A stretch of DNA of 64,000 nucleotides from assembly GCA_039931555.1 (NCBI GenBank), contig JBDTRP010000070.1:30188-94187 (forward strand), given 5' to 3'. Source of the DNA: JAENVT01 sp039931555. GTDB taxonomy: Bacteria > Actinomycetota > Acidimicrobiia > Acidimicrobiales > Ilumatobacteraceae. The notes beneath the pieces were generated by a model, which had not been told where the DNA came from, made no database searches, and worked only from the letters and a program-made list of their open reading frames with translations. Positions 24,477 through 32,467 of this stretch are shown one piece after another. The position numbers and the translations under genes are program-made. The first letter of the stretch is position 1. Every line of letters begins with the position of its first letter.

Positions 24477-24510
24477 TGGTAACCGGTCCGATTTGTGTTC
24501 CCATAGGGGG

Positions 24511-25167
24511 ATGGACGAAGTTCCCCAGAAGGTGACGGTGTTCCTCCTCGACGATCACGAGCTGGTTCGCGAAGGTGTTCGTCAGCTGTTGGAGGCTGAC
24601 GGCACAATCGAAGTCGTGGGCGAAGCCGGCACCTGTGCCGACGCGGTAACCCGGATCCGAGCCACCAGGCCACAGGTTGCGGTACTCGATGTGCAGCTTC
24701 CCGACGGCAGCGGTGTCGAGGTCTGCCGTGATGTGCGCAGCGTCCGTCCCGACCTCGTGTGCCTGATGTTGACGTCGTTCTCCGACGAAGAAGCACTGTT
24801 CCAGTCGGTGATGGCGGGCGCCGCGGGATACGTCCTCAAGCAGATCCGCGGCAACGATCTCGTGTCAGCAGTCCACCGCGTGGCGCGTGGTGAATCGCTG
24901 ATCGACCCTGCGGTCACCGGGCAGCTGCTCGAGCGTCTCCGCAACCCGCACCAGGACCAGGACCCGAGGTTGTCGGCATTGACCGATCTCGAACGAACGA
25001 TCCTCGACTACGTGGCGGAGGGCCTCACCAACCGCCAGATCGCCAACAAGGTGAACCGCGCCGAGAAGACCGTCAAGAACTACATGTCGTCGATCCTGAT
25101 GAAGCTGGGCATGACCCGCCGCACCGAAGCGGCCGTGTTCGCGGTCAGGGCCAAGACCGAGCACTGA
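24511..25167 (+). CDS. devR: DevR/DosR-like NarL-family response regulator
   Basis: This is a 218-aa protein. The receiver domain has D14-D15, the phosphorylation site D60 (VAVLDVQLPDG), LTSFSDEEA and YVLKQIRG. The LuxR-type helix-turn-helix reads LTDLERTILDYVAEGLTNRQ and ends AEKTVKNYMSSILMKLGM. The recognition helix TVKNY keeps the Lys and Asn that contact DNA in mycobacterial DevR, and the match to DevR extends over the whole length. GGGGG abuts the ATG, so translation may be leaderless. A later GTG at 24532 is less likely. The gene converges with its probable kinase, 9 nt apart. Confidence 0.92.
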   Translation: MDEVPQKVTVFLLDDHELVREGVRQLLEADGTIEVVGEAGTCADAVTRIRATRPQVAVLDVQLPDGSGVEVCRDVRSVRPDLVCLMLTSFSDEEALFQSVMAGAAGYVLKQIRGNDLVSAVHRVARGESLIDPAVTGQLLERLRNPHQDQDPRLSALTDLERTILDYVAEGLTNRQIANKVNRAEKTVKNYMSSILMKLGMTRRTEAAVFAVRAKTEH

Positions 25168-25176
25168 CCGGCGGCG

Positions 25177-26190
25177 TCACCGCTTCGTGGTCGACCGCGG
25201 CACGCTCCAGCGCACCTCGGTGCCGCGAGGATCACCCTCGGAGAACGTCGCCTCGCCACCGAGGCGCGACGCTCGTTCGCGCATGTTGCGGAGCCCGAGT
25301 CCGCCGGTGTTCTTCTGCCTCGTCGGAGTGAGACCGACGCCGTCGTCGGAGACGACCAGCGTGACCACGTCGACGCCGACGTCGAGTGACACGTCGGTCC
25401 GGGTCGCCTCGGCGTGCTTGGCAACGTTCATCAATGCCTCGCGCAACACCGTCAACAGATCAGAGCACAGCTCGTTCGGGACGTTGCCGAGGATGCCACT
25501 GAGACGCAACGTCGGCCGGTGACCGAGTAGTCGGGACGCCTCGTTGATGCTGGCGCTCAAGGCGACCGCCAATCCACTGTCGAGTTGCGATGGGCGTTGC
25601 AACGTGAAGATCACCCCGCGGATCTCGCGGATCGCCTCGTCGATCTCGTCGACCACGGCCGACACACGGTCAGTGGTATCGGGCCGACCGGTCGATGCCT
25701 GCAAGTGCAATCCGGCAGCGAACAGGCGCTGGATCACGCTGTCGTGCAGTTCACGAGCGATGCGATCGCGGTCATCGAGCACCTCGAGACGGGCACGGGC
25801 CTGCAACAGTTGCGCCGAGGTCTCGACTCGTTCCGTGACATCTCGCACCGTCGCGACAGTCGCAGAGATCTCGCCGCTGAGCGGGCTGAGGGCGATCTCC
25901 ACCGGCACCTCGCTGCCGGATCGATGCAGTGCCGTCAGCAACAGCCCACCACCCATCGGGCGCGCTTTCGGGTTCTCCGTGTAGGTCTTGCGGTCGGTCC
26001 GGTGTCTGGTGTGCAGCCGGTCGGGGATCAGCATCTCGATCGGCTGGCCGATCAGTTCAGCCGGTGGCCACCCGAGGATGTCGAAGCTGTGCGCGTTGGA
26101 GTACAGGACCACACCGTCGTTCCCGACGACGACCACCATCTCGGGAATGCTCTCGAACAACGCCCAAAGATTCACCGACCCGTTGTCCAC
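25177..26190 (-). CDS. Soluble PAS-containing histidine kinase, DosS-like catalytic core
   Basis: This is a 337-aa protein from GTG 26190, 10 nt after the universal stress gene stop. A PAS domain occupies about residues 1-125 (FESIPEMVVVVGNDGVVLYS), then a HisKA_3 helix with the phospho-His in RIARELHDSVIQRLFAAG. The HATPase domain has LREALMNVAKHAEATR (N box), VSDDGVGLTP and TGGLGLRNMRERA (G boxes). It has no membrane helix and no GAF heme domains, unlike DosS/DosT, so its signal must enter through PAS. It should phosphorylate the adjacent DevR-like regulator. Confidence 0.92.
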   Translation of the reverse strand: MDNGSVNLWALFESIPEMVVVVGNDGVVLYSNAHSFDILGWPPAELIGQPIEMLIPDRLHTRHRTDRKTYTENPKARPMGGGLLLTALHRSGSEVPVEIALSPLSGEISATVATVRDVTERVETSAQLLQARARLEVLDDRDRIARELHDSVIQRLFAAGLHLQASTGRPDTTDRVSAVVDEIDEAIREIRGVIFTLQRPSQLDSGLAVALSASINEASRLLGHRPTLRLSGILGNVPNELCSDLLTVLREALMNVAKHAEATRTDVSLDVGVDVVTLVVSDDGVGLTPTRQKNTGGLGLRNMRERASRLGGEATFSEGDPRGTEVRWSVPRSTTKR

Positions 26191-26200
26191 GGCACCAATT

Positions 26201-27154
26201 TTACAGGTTTGGGGTCGAAGCCAGCGTTGTGGCGTGAGAACCCACAGAGAACCTGGGCTGATGGCGCACTTCGCGGCAGCCAGTCGTACGCACCACCGCA
26301 ACGGGGCACAGGGCCTGGTGCAGCATCGTGCGACTGACCGAACCGAGCAGCAGCGAGCGCAGCCCGCCGCGGCCGCGGGACCCGACGACGATCAGATCGG
26401 CGCCACGAGATTCGGTCATCAGCGCAGCGGTCGGTGCGTCCTCGCAGAGCTTCGACCTGATGTGCACCGACCCATCGGTCAGCCTCGGACCCAACGACTC
26501 GAGACTCGTTCGCAGCTCGTTGATGGCCGCCATCTCCATGGGCTTGCGGATTTCGCGCATCGACGAGCGCGACACATCGTACGGATACTCCCATGCGTGC
26601 ACCACAGTGAGCTTGGCGCTGCTCGCCATGGCCTCGGCGTAGGCCCATTCGAGTGCGGCCAACGACTCGGACGAGCCGTCGACACCCACCACGATGTGCT
26701 TCACCATTGCGCCTGATCGGCGGCCAGCGGGAACGACGATGACCGGCACATGGGCGCGATGCGTGAGCCCTGCAGCGACCGACCCGATCACCCCGTTCAG
26801 CAACCCGGTTCGACCCGTCGCTCCGACAACGATCTCGTCGCCGGCCGTCGCGGACTCGGCGATACCGACGACCGCCGATGACAGCAGGGTGATCCCGTCC
26901 ACCACAACGGCTGGGTCGATGACGGCGACGATCCCCATCGCCTTGCGGATGTCGGCTTCGGCTTCCTCTTTCAAGACGTCGATGTCGACAGAGCTCGGGT
27001 AGACGGCGCCATCGAGACCGCCGTACGTCGGCGCGGTGTAACACGCAATGAGTCGGATGCCGACGGCGTGACGGCGTGCTTCGTATGCAGCCCACCGCAA
27101 TGCGTCGAATGACGAATCGGATCCGTCGATTCCGACAATGATCTTCGTGCCCAT
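26201..27154 (-). CDS. Tandem universal stress protein (two UspA domains)
   Basis: This is a 317-aa protein with two UspA domains. Domain 1 (about residues 1-145) begins KIIVGIDGSDSSFDALRWA and carries GATGRTGLLNGVIGSV. Domain 2 (about 150-290) begins HIVVGVDGSSESLAALEWA and carries GSRGRGGLRSLLLGSV. Both fit the ATP-binding G-x2-G-x9-G-S motif, as in the mycobacterial DosR-regulated Rv2623. A low-complexity tail of about 28 residues follows. It is first in an operon with the kinase, and a DosR-like box ends 35 nt before its start. Confidence 0.93.
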   Translation of the reverse strand: MGTKIIVGIDGSDSSFDALRWAAYEARRHAVGIRLIACYTAPTYGGLDGAVYPSSVDIDVLKEEAEADIRKAMGIVAVIDPAVVVDGITLLSSAVVGIAESATAGDEIVVGATGRTGLLNGVIGSVAAGLTHRAHVPVIVVPAGRRSGAMVKHIVVGVDGSSESLAALEWAYAEAMASSAKLTVVHAWEYPYDVSRSSMREIRKPMEMAAINELRTSLESLGPRLTDGSVHIRSKLCEDAPTAALMTESRGADLIVVGSRGRGGLRSLLLGSVSRTMLHQALCPVAVVRTTGCREVRHQPRFSVGSHATTLASTPNL

Positions 27155-27189
27155 AGCGTCATTGTCAGTCCGAACGGGGCGGCGCGACA

Positions 27190-27203
27190 GGGGAGAAAGT
27201 CCT
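27190..27203 (-). promoter_or_regulatory. DosR-like box 6, upstream of the tandem USP/kinase operon
   Basis: Read on the minus strand, AGGAC-TTTC-TCCCC matches GGGAC-N4-GTCCC at 7 of 10 positions. It lies exactly 35 nt upstream of the ATG at 27154. Confidence 0.4.
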
Positions 27204-27230
27204 CGTGTTGTTTGCCGTGGTTCCTCCTCA

Positions 27231-27917
27231 TCACCGGGCGATGTCGATCACCAGCCTCGGCGGGTCGTCGAGCGTGGTGACCTCGAACGGGCGCTGTTGA
27301 TCGACCCCGATGGCCCAGATGGTGACGCTCTCGAAGTTCCCGAGCATCACGAGCTCTTTGATGTGGTCCACGTCGGTCGGCGTGATGCGGGTCGGGCCGT
27401 GGTAGCCGTCGCCTTCCATGTTCGTCATCCACGACTCGACGGTCACGACGATGAACGCGGCGCCGGCAACATCGACCGGCTCGCCCCGGGGATCGTCGGT
27501 CAACGGAGCCGGCTCGTAGCGCACGTGCCAGCCCGGGAACGTGCCAGTGCCTTGGAGCTCGAGCACGAATCGCTCGCTGCAGACGCGAGGGCCGGTTCGA
27601 ACGTCGGCACCGACCAGGCCCGACAGGCGCCCGGGGAAGCCATCGGAGGTGACGTCGGTCTGGGTGAACTCGGGGCACGCGGTGGTCGTGGGCACGACCG
27701 TGGTCGACGACGCCGGCGGCGGTGGTGCAGTCGTCAGCGACGTCGGCGATGATGTCGCGACCGGGTCGGTCGAGACCGTTTCGGGTGCCGAGCCGGCGGC
27801 GGTCGTCTCGCTCGACGATGTGCTGCCGCCACATCCGCTGACGATGACGACAAGGACGCCGGCTGCACAGATGCCGGGCCGTCGCCGTGCTTGCCGTGAT
27901 CGTGAACGAGTGACCAT
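27231..27917 (-). CDS. Lipoprotein with AMIN-like domain
   Basis: This is a 228-aa protein. ATG 27917 gives a basic N-terminus, a hydrophobic segment and the lipobox VSGC at residues 26-29, so it is probably a lipoprotein. A Ser/Thr/Pro linker of about 50 residues follows. The C-terminal domain (about 80-228) has RFVLELQGTG, the Trp-His-Val strand and WAIGVDQQRPFEVTTLDDPP, ending RLVIDIAR. That is the usual closing pattern of AMIN-like domains in actinobacterial lipoproteins, which are often cell-wall associated. Function is unknown. Confidence 0.8.
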   Translation of the reverse strand: MVTRSRSRQARRRPGICAAGVLVVIVSGCGGSTSSSETTAAGSAPETVSTDPVATSSPTSLTTAPPPPASSTTVVPTTTACPEFTQTDVTSDGFPGRLSGLVGADVRTGPRVCSERFVLELQGTGTFPGWHVRYEPAPLTDDPRGEPVDVAGAAFIVVTVESWMTNMEGDGYHGPTRITPTDVDHIKELVMLGNFESVTIWAIGVDQQRPFEVTTLDDPPRLVIDIAR

Positions 27918-27970
27918 GTGTCGATGATGCCTCCTGCTCGAGAAGATCGAGAAGGGCCGAGGGCCCGCCA

Positions 27971-28981
27971 CTACTGACCGATCCGCATCTTCATCCACGG
28001 GGCCGAGTTGTGGAAGTTGGCGACTGCGCTCCCCGGGGCGCAGATCGTGTCGCACGCCGCGGCGATCTCTGCGCTGATCGTCATCTCCATCACCGGGAGC
28101 AGATGCTCCAACTGCTCGACGGTGCGCGGGCCGATGAGCGGTGCGACCACCGCCGGCTGATGCATCAGCCAGGCAATCGCCAGCCGCGCGGGATCGAGAC
28201 CCGAGTCCCGCGCCAGTCGCACGAACTGGTTGCCGGCCTCGACGGCTCCCTGACTGACGCGGTCGGCGTAGATCCCGCCGCGCATGCTGGCCCGCGAGCC
28301 TTCCGGGCGAATGTTGTCGTCGGCGTACCGACCAGCCAACACACCCATCGCCAGCGGCGACCATGGCAGCAGGCCGAGGCCGTACTTCAGCGCCATCGGC
28401 ACCAGCTCGTTCTCCACTCGCCGATCCAGCAGGTTGTACGGCGGCTGATCGGTCACGAATGGGACCCAGCCACGCAGCTCGGCCACCAGCACACCTTCCA
28501 AGACCTTCCATGCAGGCGCGGTCGAACTGCCGATGTAACAGACTTTGCCCTGACGGACGAGGTCGGTGAGGGCACTCAACGTCTCGTCGATCGGCACGTC
28601 GAAATCGGGCCGGTGCAACTGGTACAAGTCGATTCGGTCGGTCTGCAGGCGACGAAGTGATTGCTCGCAGGCGCGCATGATGTGCAGCCGTGAGTTGCCA
28701 CGATCGTTGGGGCCCGGCCCGGTCGGGTAGTGCACCTTGGTGGCAATCAGCGCTTCGTCGCGCCGCCCGCTCTCGGCCAGGACGCGACCGATCACCCGCT
28801 CGGCCTCGCCGGCGCCGTAGCTGTTGGAGGTGTCGATCAGATTGATGCCGGCATCGAGGGCGCGGATGATCATGCGGCTCGACTCGTCTTCGGGGGTCGG
28901 GTTCAAGATGTTGTCGGTGCCGAGCGCGAGGGGCGCCACCATCGCCCCGGTGTGGCCCAGTCGTCGGTACTCCACGGTCAC
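27971..28981 (-). CDS. Aldo/keto reductase
   Basis: This is a 336-aa NADPH-dependent oxidoreductase of the AKR superfamily. LGHTGAMVAPLALGTDN opens the barrel. NLIDTSNSYGAGEAERVIG carries the catalytic Asp and Tyr, ALIATKVHYPTG the Lys, and RIDLYQLHRPD the His. IGPRTVEQLEHLL is the C-terminal cofactor region. Substrate unknown. The ATG overlaps the stop of the SDR gene by 4 nt, so the two reductases are co-translated. Confidence 0.9.
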   Translation of the reverse strand: MTVEYRRLGHTGAMVAPLALGTDNILNPTPEDESSRMIIRALDAGINLIDTSNSYGAGEAERVIGRVLAESGRRDEALIATKVHYPTGPGPNDRGNSRLHIMRACEQSLRRLQTDRIDLYQLHRPDFDVPIDETLSALTDLVRQGKVCYIGSSTAPAWKVLEGVLVAELRGWVPFVTDQPPYNLLDRRVENELVPMALKYGLGLLPWSPLAMGVLAGRYADDNIRPEGSRASMRGGIYADRVSQGAVEAGNQFVRLARDSGLDPARLAIAWLMHQPAVVAPLIGPRTVEQLEHLLPVMEMTISAEIAAACDTICAPGSAVANFHNSAPWMKMRIGQ

Positions 28982-29727
28982 CTCGCTCCGTATCCGGCGT
29001 CGACGCTGACCAGTGCGCCGGTCATGTAACTGGCGTCATCCGACGCCAGGAAGCACACGACTCGGGCGATCTCGTCGGGGTCCGCAAGGCGCCCCATCGG
29101 GACGGTCGCCGCGATCTGGGCGAGCAGGTGGCTGGTGACGGCCTCGGCCCGTTCGGACTGCAGCATCGGGGTGTTGACCTCGCCGGGACACACCGCGTTC
29201 ACGCGTATCCCATCGCCGGCGTGATCCATGGCCAGTGCACGGGTGAGGTTGTGCACCGCACCCTTCGACGCGCAGTACGCGGCGACACCGGCGGAGCCGA
29301 GATCGCCCCAGATCGACCCGAAGTTGACGATCGCGCCGCCACCCTGGGCCTTCATCACCCGGAGGGCCGCGCGACACATGAAGAACGTCCCACTGACGTT
29401 GACACCCATGATTCGCGCCCATTGATCGTCGGTCGTGTGCTCGCCGCTGGCTCGCACGATCACGCCCGCTGCGTTCACCAGCACATCGAGGCGTCGACGG
29501 TGGCTGATGGTCGCTGCGACCACGCCATCGCAGAACCCCGAGTCGCTGACGTCGCCGGCGATCGACGTGCCACCGATCGCCGCGGCGACGGAGACGGCCA
29601 GCTCAGCATTGCGATCGACGATCACCACGTGGGCGCCGGCCGCGGCCAGCAGCCGAGCCGTGGCGGCGCCCATCCCCGACGCACCGCCGGTCACAATCGC
29701 AACACGCTCGACAAAGTCCATGGACAC
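28978..29727 (-). CDS. Short-chain dehydrogenase/reductase (SDR)
   Basis: This is a 249-aa classical SDR. VAIVTGGASGMGAATARLL binds the NAD(P) cofactor, VNAAGVI is the NNAG-equivalent strand, IVNFGSIWGDLG gives the catalytic Ser, and YCASKGAVHNLTRAL gives Tyr-x3-Lys. VNAVCPGEVNTPML is the substrate-side loop. The length is typical. It is the first gene of a two-gene unit with the AKR. The substrate cannot be inferred. Confidence 0.92.
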   Translation of the reverse strand: MSMDFVERVAIVTGGASGMGAATARLLAAAGAHVVIVDRNAELAVSVAAAIGGTSIAGDVSDSGFCDGVVAATISHRRRLDVLVNAAGVIVRASGEHTTDDQWARIMGVNVSGTFFMCRAALRVMKAQGGGAIVNFGSIWGDLGSAGVAAYCASKGAVHNLTRALAMDHAGDGIRVNAVCPGEVNTPMLQSERAEAVTSHLLAQIAATVPMGRLADPDEIARVVCFLASDDASYMTGALVSVDAGYGAR

Positions 29728-29805
29728 AATCTTGACTCATGGCGTTCGAGCCCGCGCCGGATACCTCATGTAGAGCACGCGAGCAAGTGCAATTGCGTCA
29801 GGGCG

Positions 29806-30894
29806 TTACGGCGTGGCGGCGGTGACCGTGAGAACGGTGATCATCCCCTTGGAGTAGTGGCGTTCGCCGGTCGACGTCACGTTGCCACAGGCGAGGATGT
29901 ACCGCCCGGGCTGGAGGTCGGCAACCACGGTCACCGTCGCGCCCGCATCGGCGAGCGCCGTTGCGCCGATCACCGTCGGAGCAAGCGCCGTATGGAACTG
30001 GGCCTGGTCGAACAGGATCGCCAAGTTCTCCTGCGTCGAGGGCGTCGGGGCCGCATCGGGGATGCGCGCCACCTCGAGCTGGTGCGACTCGGTACCGCCG
30101 TTCTGCAGGTTGAACCGCGTGACGCCCGCGGCAACCGTCGACGGGCCCGAGAGGCTGTACTCGTGGCCCACGAACGAGAGGGTTTGCACAGGTACCAGCG
30201 GCGTCGCCGACGTGGTGGTGGGTGGCGAATCGACGATCGGTGTCGGGATCGTTTGGGTGACTGTGGTCGCCACCGACCCCGTCGTCTTGTGCACCGCACC
30301 TTCGTCACCGATCATCGCCCAGTACGAGAACCCGGCGACATACGCGATCGTGATCCCGATCACCGCCTTGTTGATGACATCGAGACGGACTGGTCGCCTC
30401 GCCCCATAGCCCGGACGCAAGAACGGCCACAGCGCCACGATGGTCAACAATTCGAACACGACCGACAGCACGTCCGATCGGCCGATCGTTCCGCGCACGC
30501 CCTTGGTCGGTCCGAACGGCAACCCGATCGATCGGTCCCAGGCCCACACGACCACCGGCAGGGCGCTGATGGCGATGCCGGCCTTGGCGACCCATGGTCC
30601 CAATGCTGCGATGATCAACACGGTCAGGATGCCTTCGACGAGCGCGAGGACGAAGAAGAAGTTGCCCGCCGCCGCCCACTCCTTGGCGTGCTGGTCGATC
30701 ACGCTCCAATGCAAGAACTGCGCGCCGAGCAGGCAGGCGATCGCGACAGCCGACCGCACCGTCGCCCGACGGCCCTCCAACACCGAGGCATCGGGCAGGT
30801 CGGCGCGCTCGGGAGCGACCGCATCGCCTCGTCGTGTGGTCTCGAGATGTTGGCGTCGGCGTTGCTTGCGTCGTTGGTCGGCGCGCGTGGTCAC
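29806..30894 (-). CDS. Polytopic membrane protein with C-terminal cupredoxin domain
   Basis: This is a 362-aa protein. GTG 30894 is chosen because it overlaps the stop of the small gene upstream by 4 nt. After a basic N-terminus there are four or five hydrophobic segments (about residues 45-210), then a Thr/Pro linker and a cupredoxin-like domain at about 245-362. ESHQLEV gives one copper-ligand His, and ILACGNV, ERHYSKGM give Cys, His and Met, with a longer loop between Cys and His than in plastocyanin. It may be an electron-transfer or copper-binding membrane protein. No family name recognised. Confidence 0.75.
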   Translation of the reverse strand: MTTRADQRRKQRRRQHLETTRRGDAVAPERADLPDASVLEGRRATVRSAVAIACLLGAQFLHWSVIDQHAKEWAAAGNFFFVLALVEGILTVLIIAALGPWVAKAGIAISALPVVVWAWDRSIGLPFGPTKGVRGTIGRSDVLSVVFELLTIVALWPFLRPGYGARRPVRLDVINKAVIGITIAYVAGFSYWAMIGDEGAVHKTTGSVATTVTQTIPTPIVDSPPTTTSATPLVPVQTLSFVGHEYSLSGPSTVAAGVTRFNLQNGGTESHQLEVARIPDAAPTPSTQENLAILFDQAQFHTALAPTVIGATALADAGATVTVVADLQPGRYILACGNVTSTGERHYSKGMITVLTVTAATP

Positions 30895-31037
30895 CGCGTA
30901 TTCTTCTCCTCGGGGCTCGCCGGCGCAGAACGGCCCTCCCGGCGCCGCGCCCACACCAACAGCCCGGCAACCAACGCGATCGGCGCCAGCACCATCATGC
31001 CCTCGTCCCAGTTGAACCCGCTCGCGTGCGCATACAT
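30891..31037 (-). CDS. Small single-pass membrane protein (48 aa) coupled to the membrane cupredoxin
   Basis: A 48-codon frame begins at ATG 31037 with the strong ribosome site GAGAGGAGGG. It has a short N-terminus (MYAHASGFNWDEG), one hydrophobic helix at about residues 14-30 (MMVLAPIALVAGLLVW), then a basic/acidic tail ending in EEKNTR. Its TGA overlaps the GTG of the next gene (GTGA), so the two are translationally coupled. The strong ribosome site and coupling make it a real gene despite its size. It is probably an accessory subunit of the downstream protein. Confidence 0.75.
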   Translation of the reverse strand: MYAHASGFNWDEGMMVLAPIALVAGLLVWARRREGRSAPASPEEKNTR

Positions 31038-31180
31038 CGTTGGTCCCTCCTCTCGGACAGCGTAGTGAGCCGGTAGAACTTGGGAAACGTTGTCGGACAG
31101 TCCTTGGTCGCCCGCCGGCCGGGGCGCACGTCATCGCCAACGCGGTCGAGACTCGTTAGGGACCGAATTAGCATGGCCCG

Positions 31181-32467
31181 ATGACCTCGTCTCCGGTCGC
31201 CCTCGACCTCGGCCCCGACGACGCCGACATCACCGATCCCGACGCCTATGTGACCGGCGTTCCGCACGCCACGTTCCAGCGCTTGCGTGATCACGACCCG
31301 GTCAGCTGGTGGCCGGAACACGACGGCGGCAACGGGTTCTGGGCCGTCACCCGCTACGACGACCTGTTGCACGTCAGCCGCAACGTCGGCACGTTCTCCA
31401 GCGCACAGGGCATCACCCTCGAGGAGATGGACCTCGACGACTTCGAGGCCCGCCGCAACATGCTCGAATACGATCCGCCGCAGCACACCCGGTACCGGCG
31501 CCTGGTGTCGAAGCCGTTCAGCCGCCGCGAGGTCTACGCCTACGAGAACGGCATTCGCCTCCTTGCCCGTGCCGTCGTCGACGAGGCCCTTGCCGCCGGT
31601 GCTCAGTTCGACTTCGTCGAGCGGATCGCCAAGCAACTGCCCATGCGCATGCTCGGTGCGCTGCTCGGCGTGCCCGAGCCCGACGGCGATTGGTTGGTGG
31701 AGCGCGGCGACGCGCTGCTGGGCAATTTCGACCCGGAGTTCACCGAGCATCCGATTGGGCTCACCGATACCGACGAGTTCAAGTCGATCCCGTTCCGATC
31801 ACCGGCAGCCCTCGATCTCTACCGCTACGCAGAGCGCCAGGCCGAGCAGCGTCGCACGACCCCGACCGACGATGTCATCAGCGACATCCTGGCGCCCACG
31901 GTCGACGGCGATCGGTTGACCGAACGCGAGTTCAAGAACTTCTTCGTCCTCTTGGTCAGCGCCGGCAACGACACGACCCGCTACACGATGGCCGCCGGGA
32001 TGAAGGCGTTGATCGAACACCCCGATCAGATGGCTGAACTGCGCGAATCGGTCGTTCGTGGCGAGACCGATCTGATCGAGTCCGCGGTCGAGGAGGTGAT
32101 GCGGTGGGGCACGGTGACCATGCACTTCCGCCGCACGGCGACCGCCGACGTCGAAATGCACGACCGGGTGATACGCCGCGGCGACAAGGTCGTGATCTGG
32201 TTCAACTCGGCTGACTTCGATGCTCGCCAGTTCCCCGACCCGTACACGTTCGACATCCACCGCGCGCCCAACGAACACGTCGCCTTCGGGCGGATGAGCC
32301 CCCACCTGTGCCTCGGTGCTCAACTTGCAAGGATGGAGTTGAAGGTGGTGTTCGAAGAACTGTTGCCGAGGATCAGCGACGCCCGCTGCAACGGATCCGT
32401 CGAGCGGCTGCGGTCGAACTTCATCAGCGGCATCAAACGGCTCCCGATCTCGGTGTCAGTCGCGTGA
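31181..32467 (+). CDS. Cytochrome P450
   Basis: This is a 428-aa soluble P450. The I-helix oxygen motif is LLVSAGNDTTRYTM, the K-helix ExxR is in EEVMRW, and the heme-ligand Cys lies in VAFGRMSPHLCLG near residue 377. The loop keeps Phe-Gly, His and Cys-x-Gly of FGGGGPHFCLG-type loops, but the central glycines are replaced by Arg-Met-Ser, which is unusual. DPPQHTRYRRLVSKPFS is the C-helix motif that contacts heme. Resembles actinobacterial steroid/terpene-type P450s, but the substrate is unknown. It overlaps the following amidotransferase gene by 4 nt; no ferredoxin is adjacent. Confidence 0.93.
   Translation: MTSSPVALDLGPDDADITDPDAYVTGVPHATFQRLRDHDPVSWWPEHDGGNGFWAVTRYDDLLHVSRNVGTFSSAQGITLEEMDLDDFEARRNMLEYDPPQHTRYRRLVSKPFSRREVYAYENGIRLLARAVVDEALAAGAQFDFVERIAKQLPMRMLGALLGVPEPDGDWLVERGDALLGNFDPEFTEHPIGLTDTDEFKSIPFRSPAALDLYRYAERQAEQRRTTPTDDVISDILAPTVDGDRLTEREFKNFFVLLVSAGNDTTRYTMAAGMKALIEHPDQMAELRESVVRGETDLIESAVEEVMRWGTVTMHFRRTATADVEMHDRVIRRGDKVVIWFNSADFDARQFPDPYTFDIHRAPNEHVAFGRMSPHLCLGAQLARMELKVVFEELLPRISDARCNGSVERLRSNFISGIKRLPISVSVA

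Noticed and set aside
24327..24535. Small frame (MSDDDSVEAGG...) between the baeRF and regulator genes
   Set aside because: It has no ribosome site, runs through DosR-like box 5 into the regulator gene in another frame, and its composition is not protein-like after about 20 codons.
29128..31065. 645-aa plus-strand open frame
   Set aside because: Antisense to the SDR, membrane cupredoxin and small membrane genes, and rich in Arg/His/Asp as expected for a GC-rich shadow frame.
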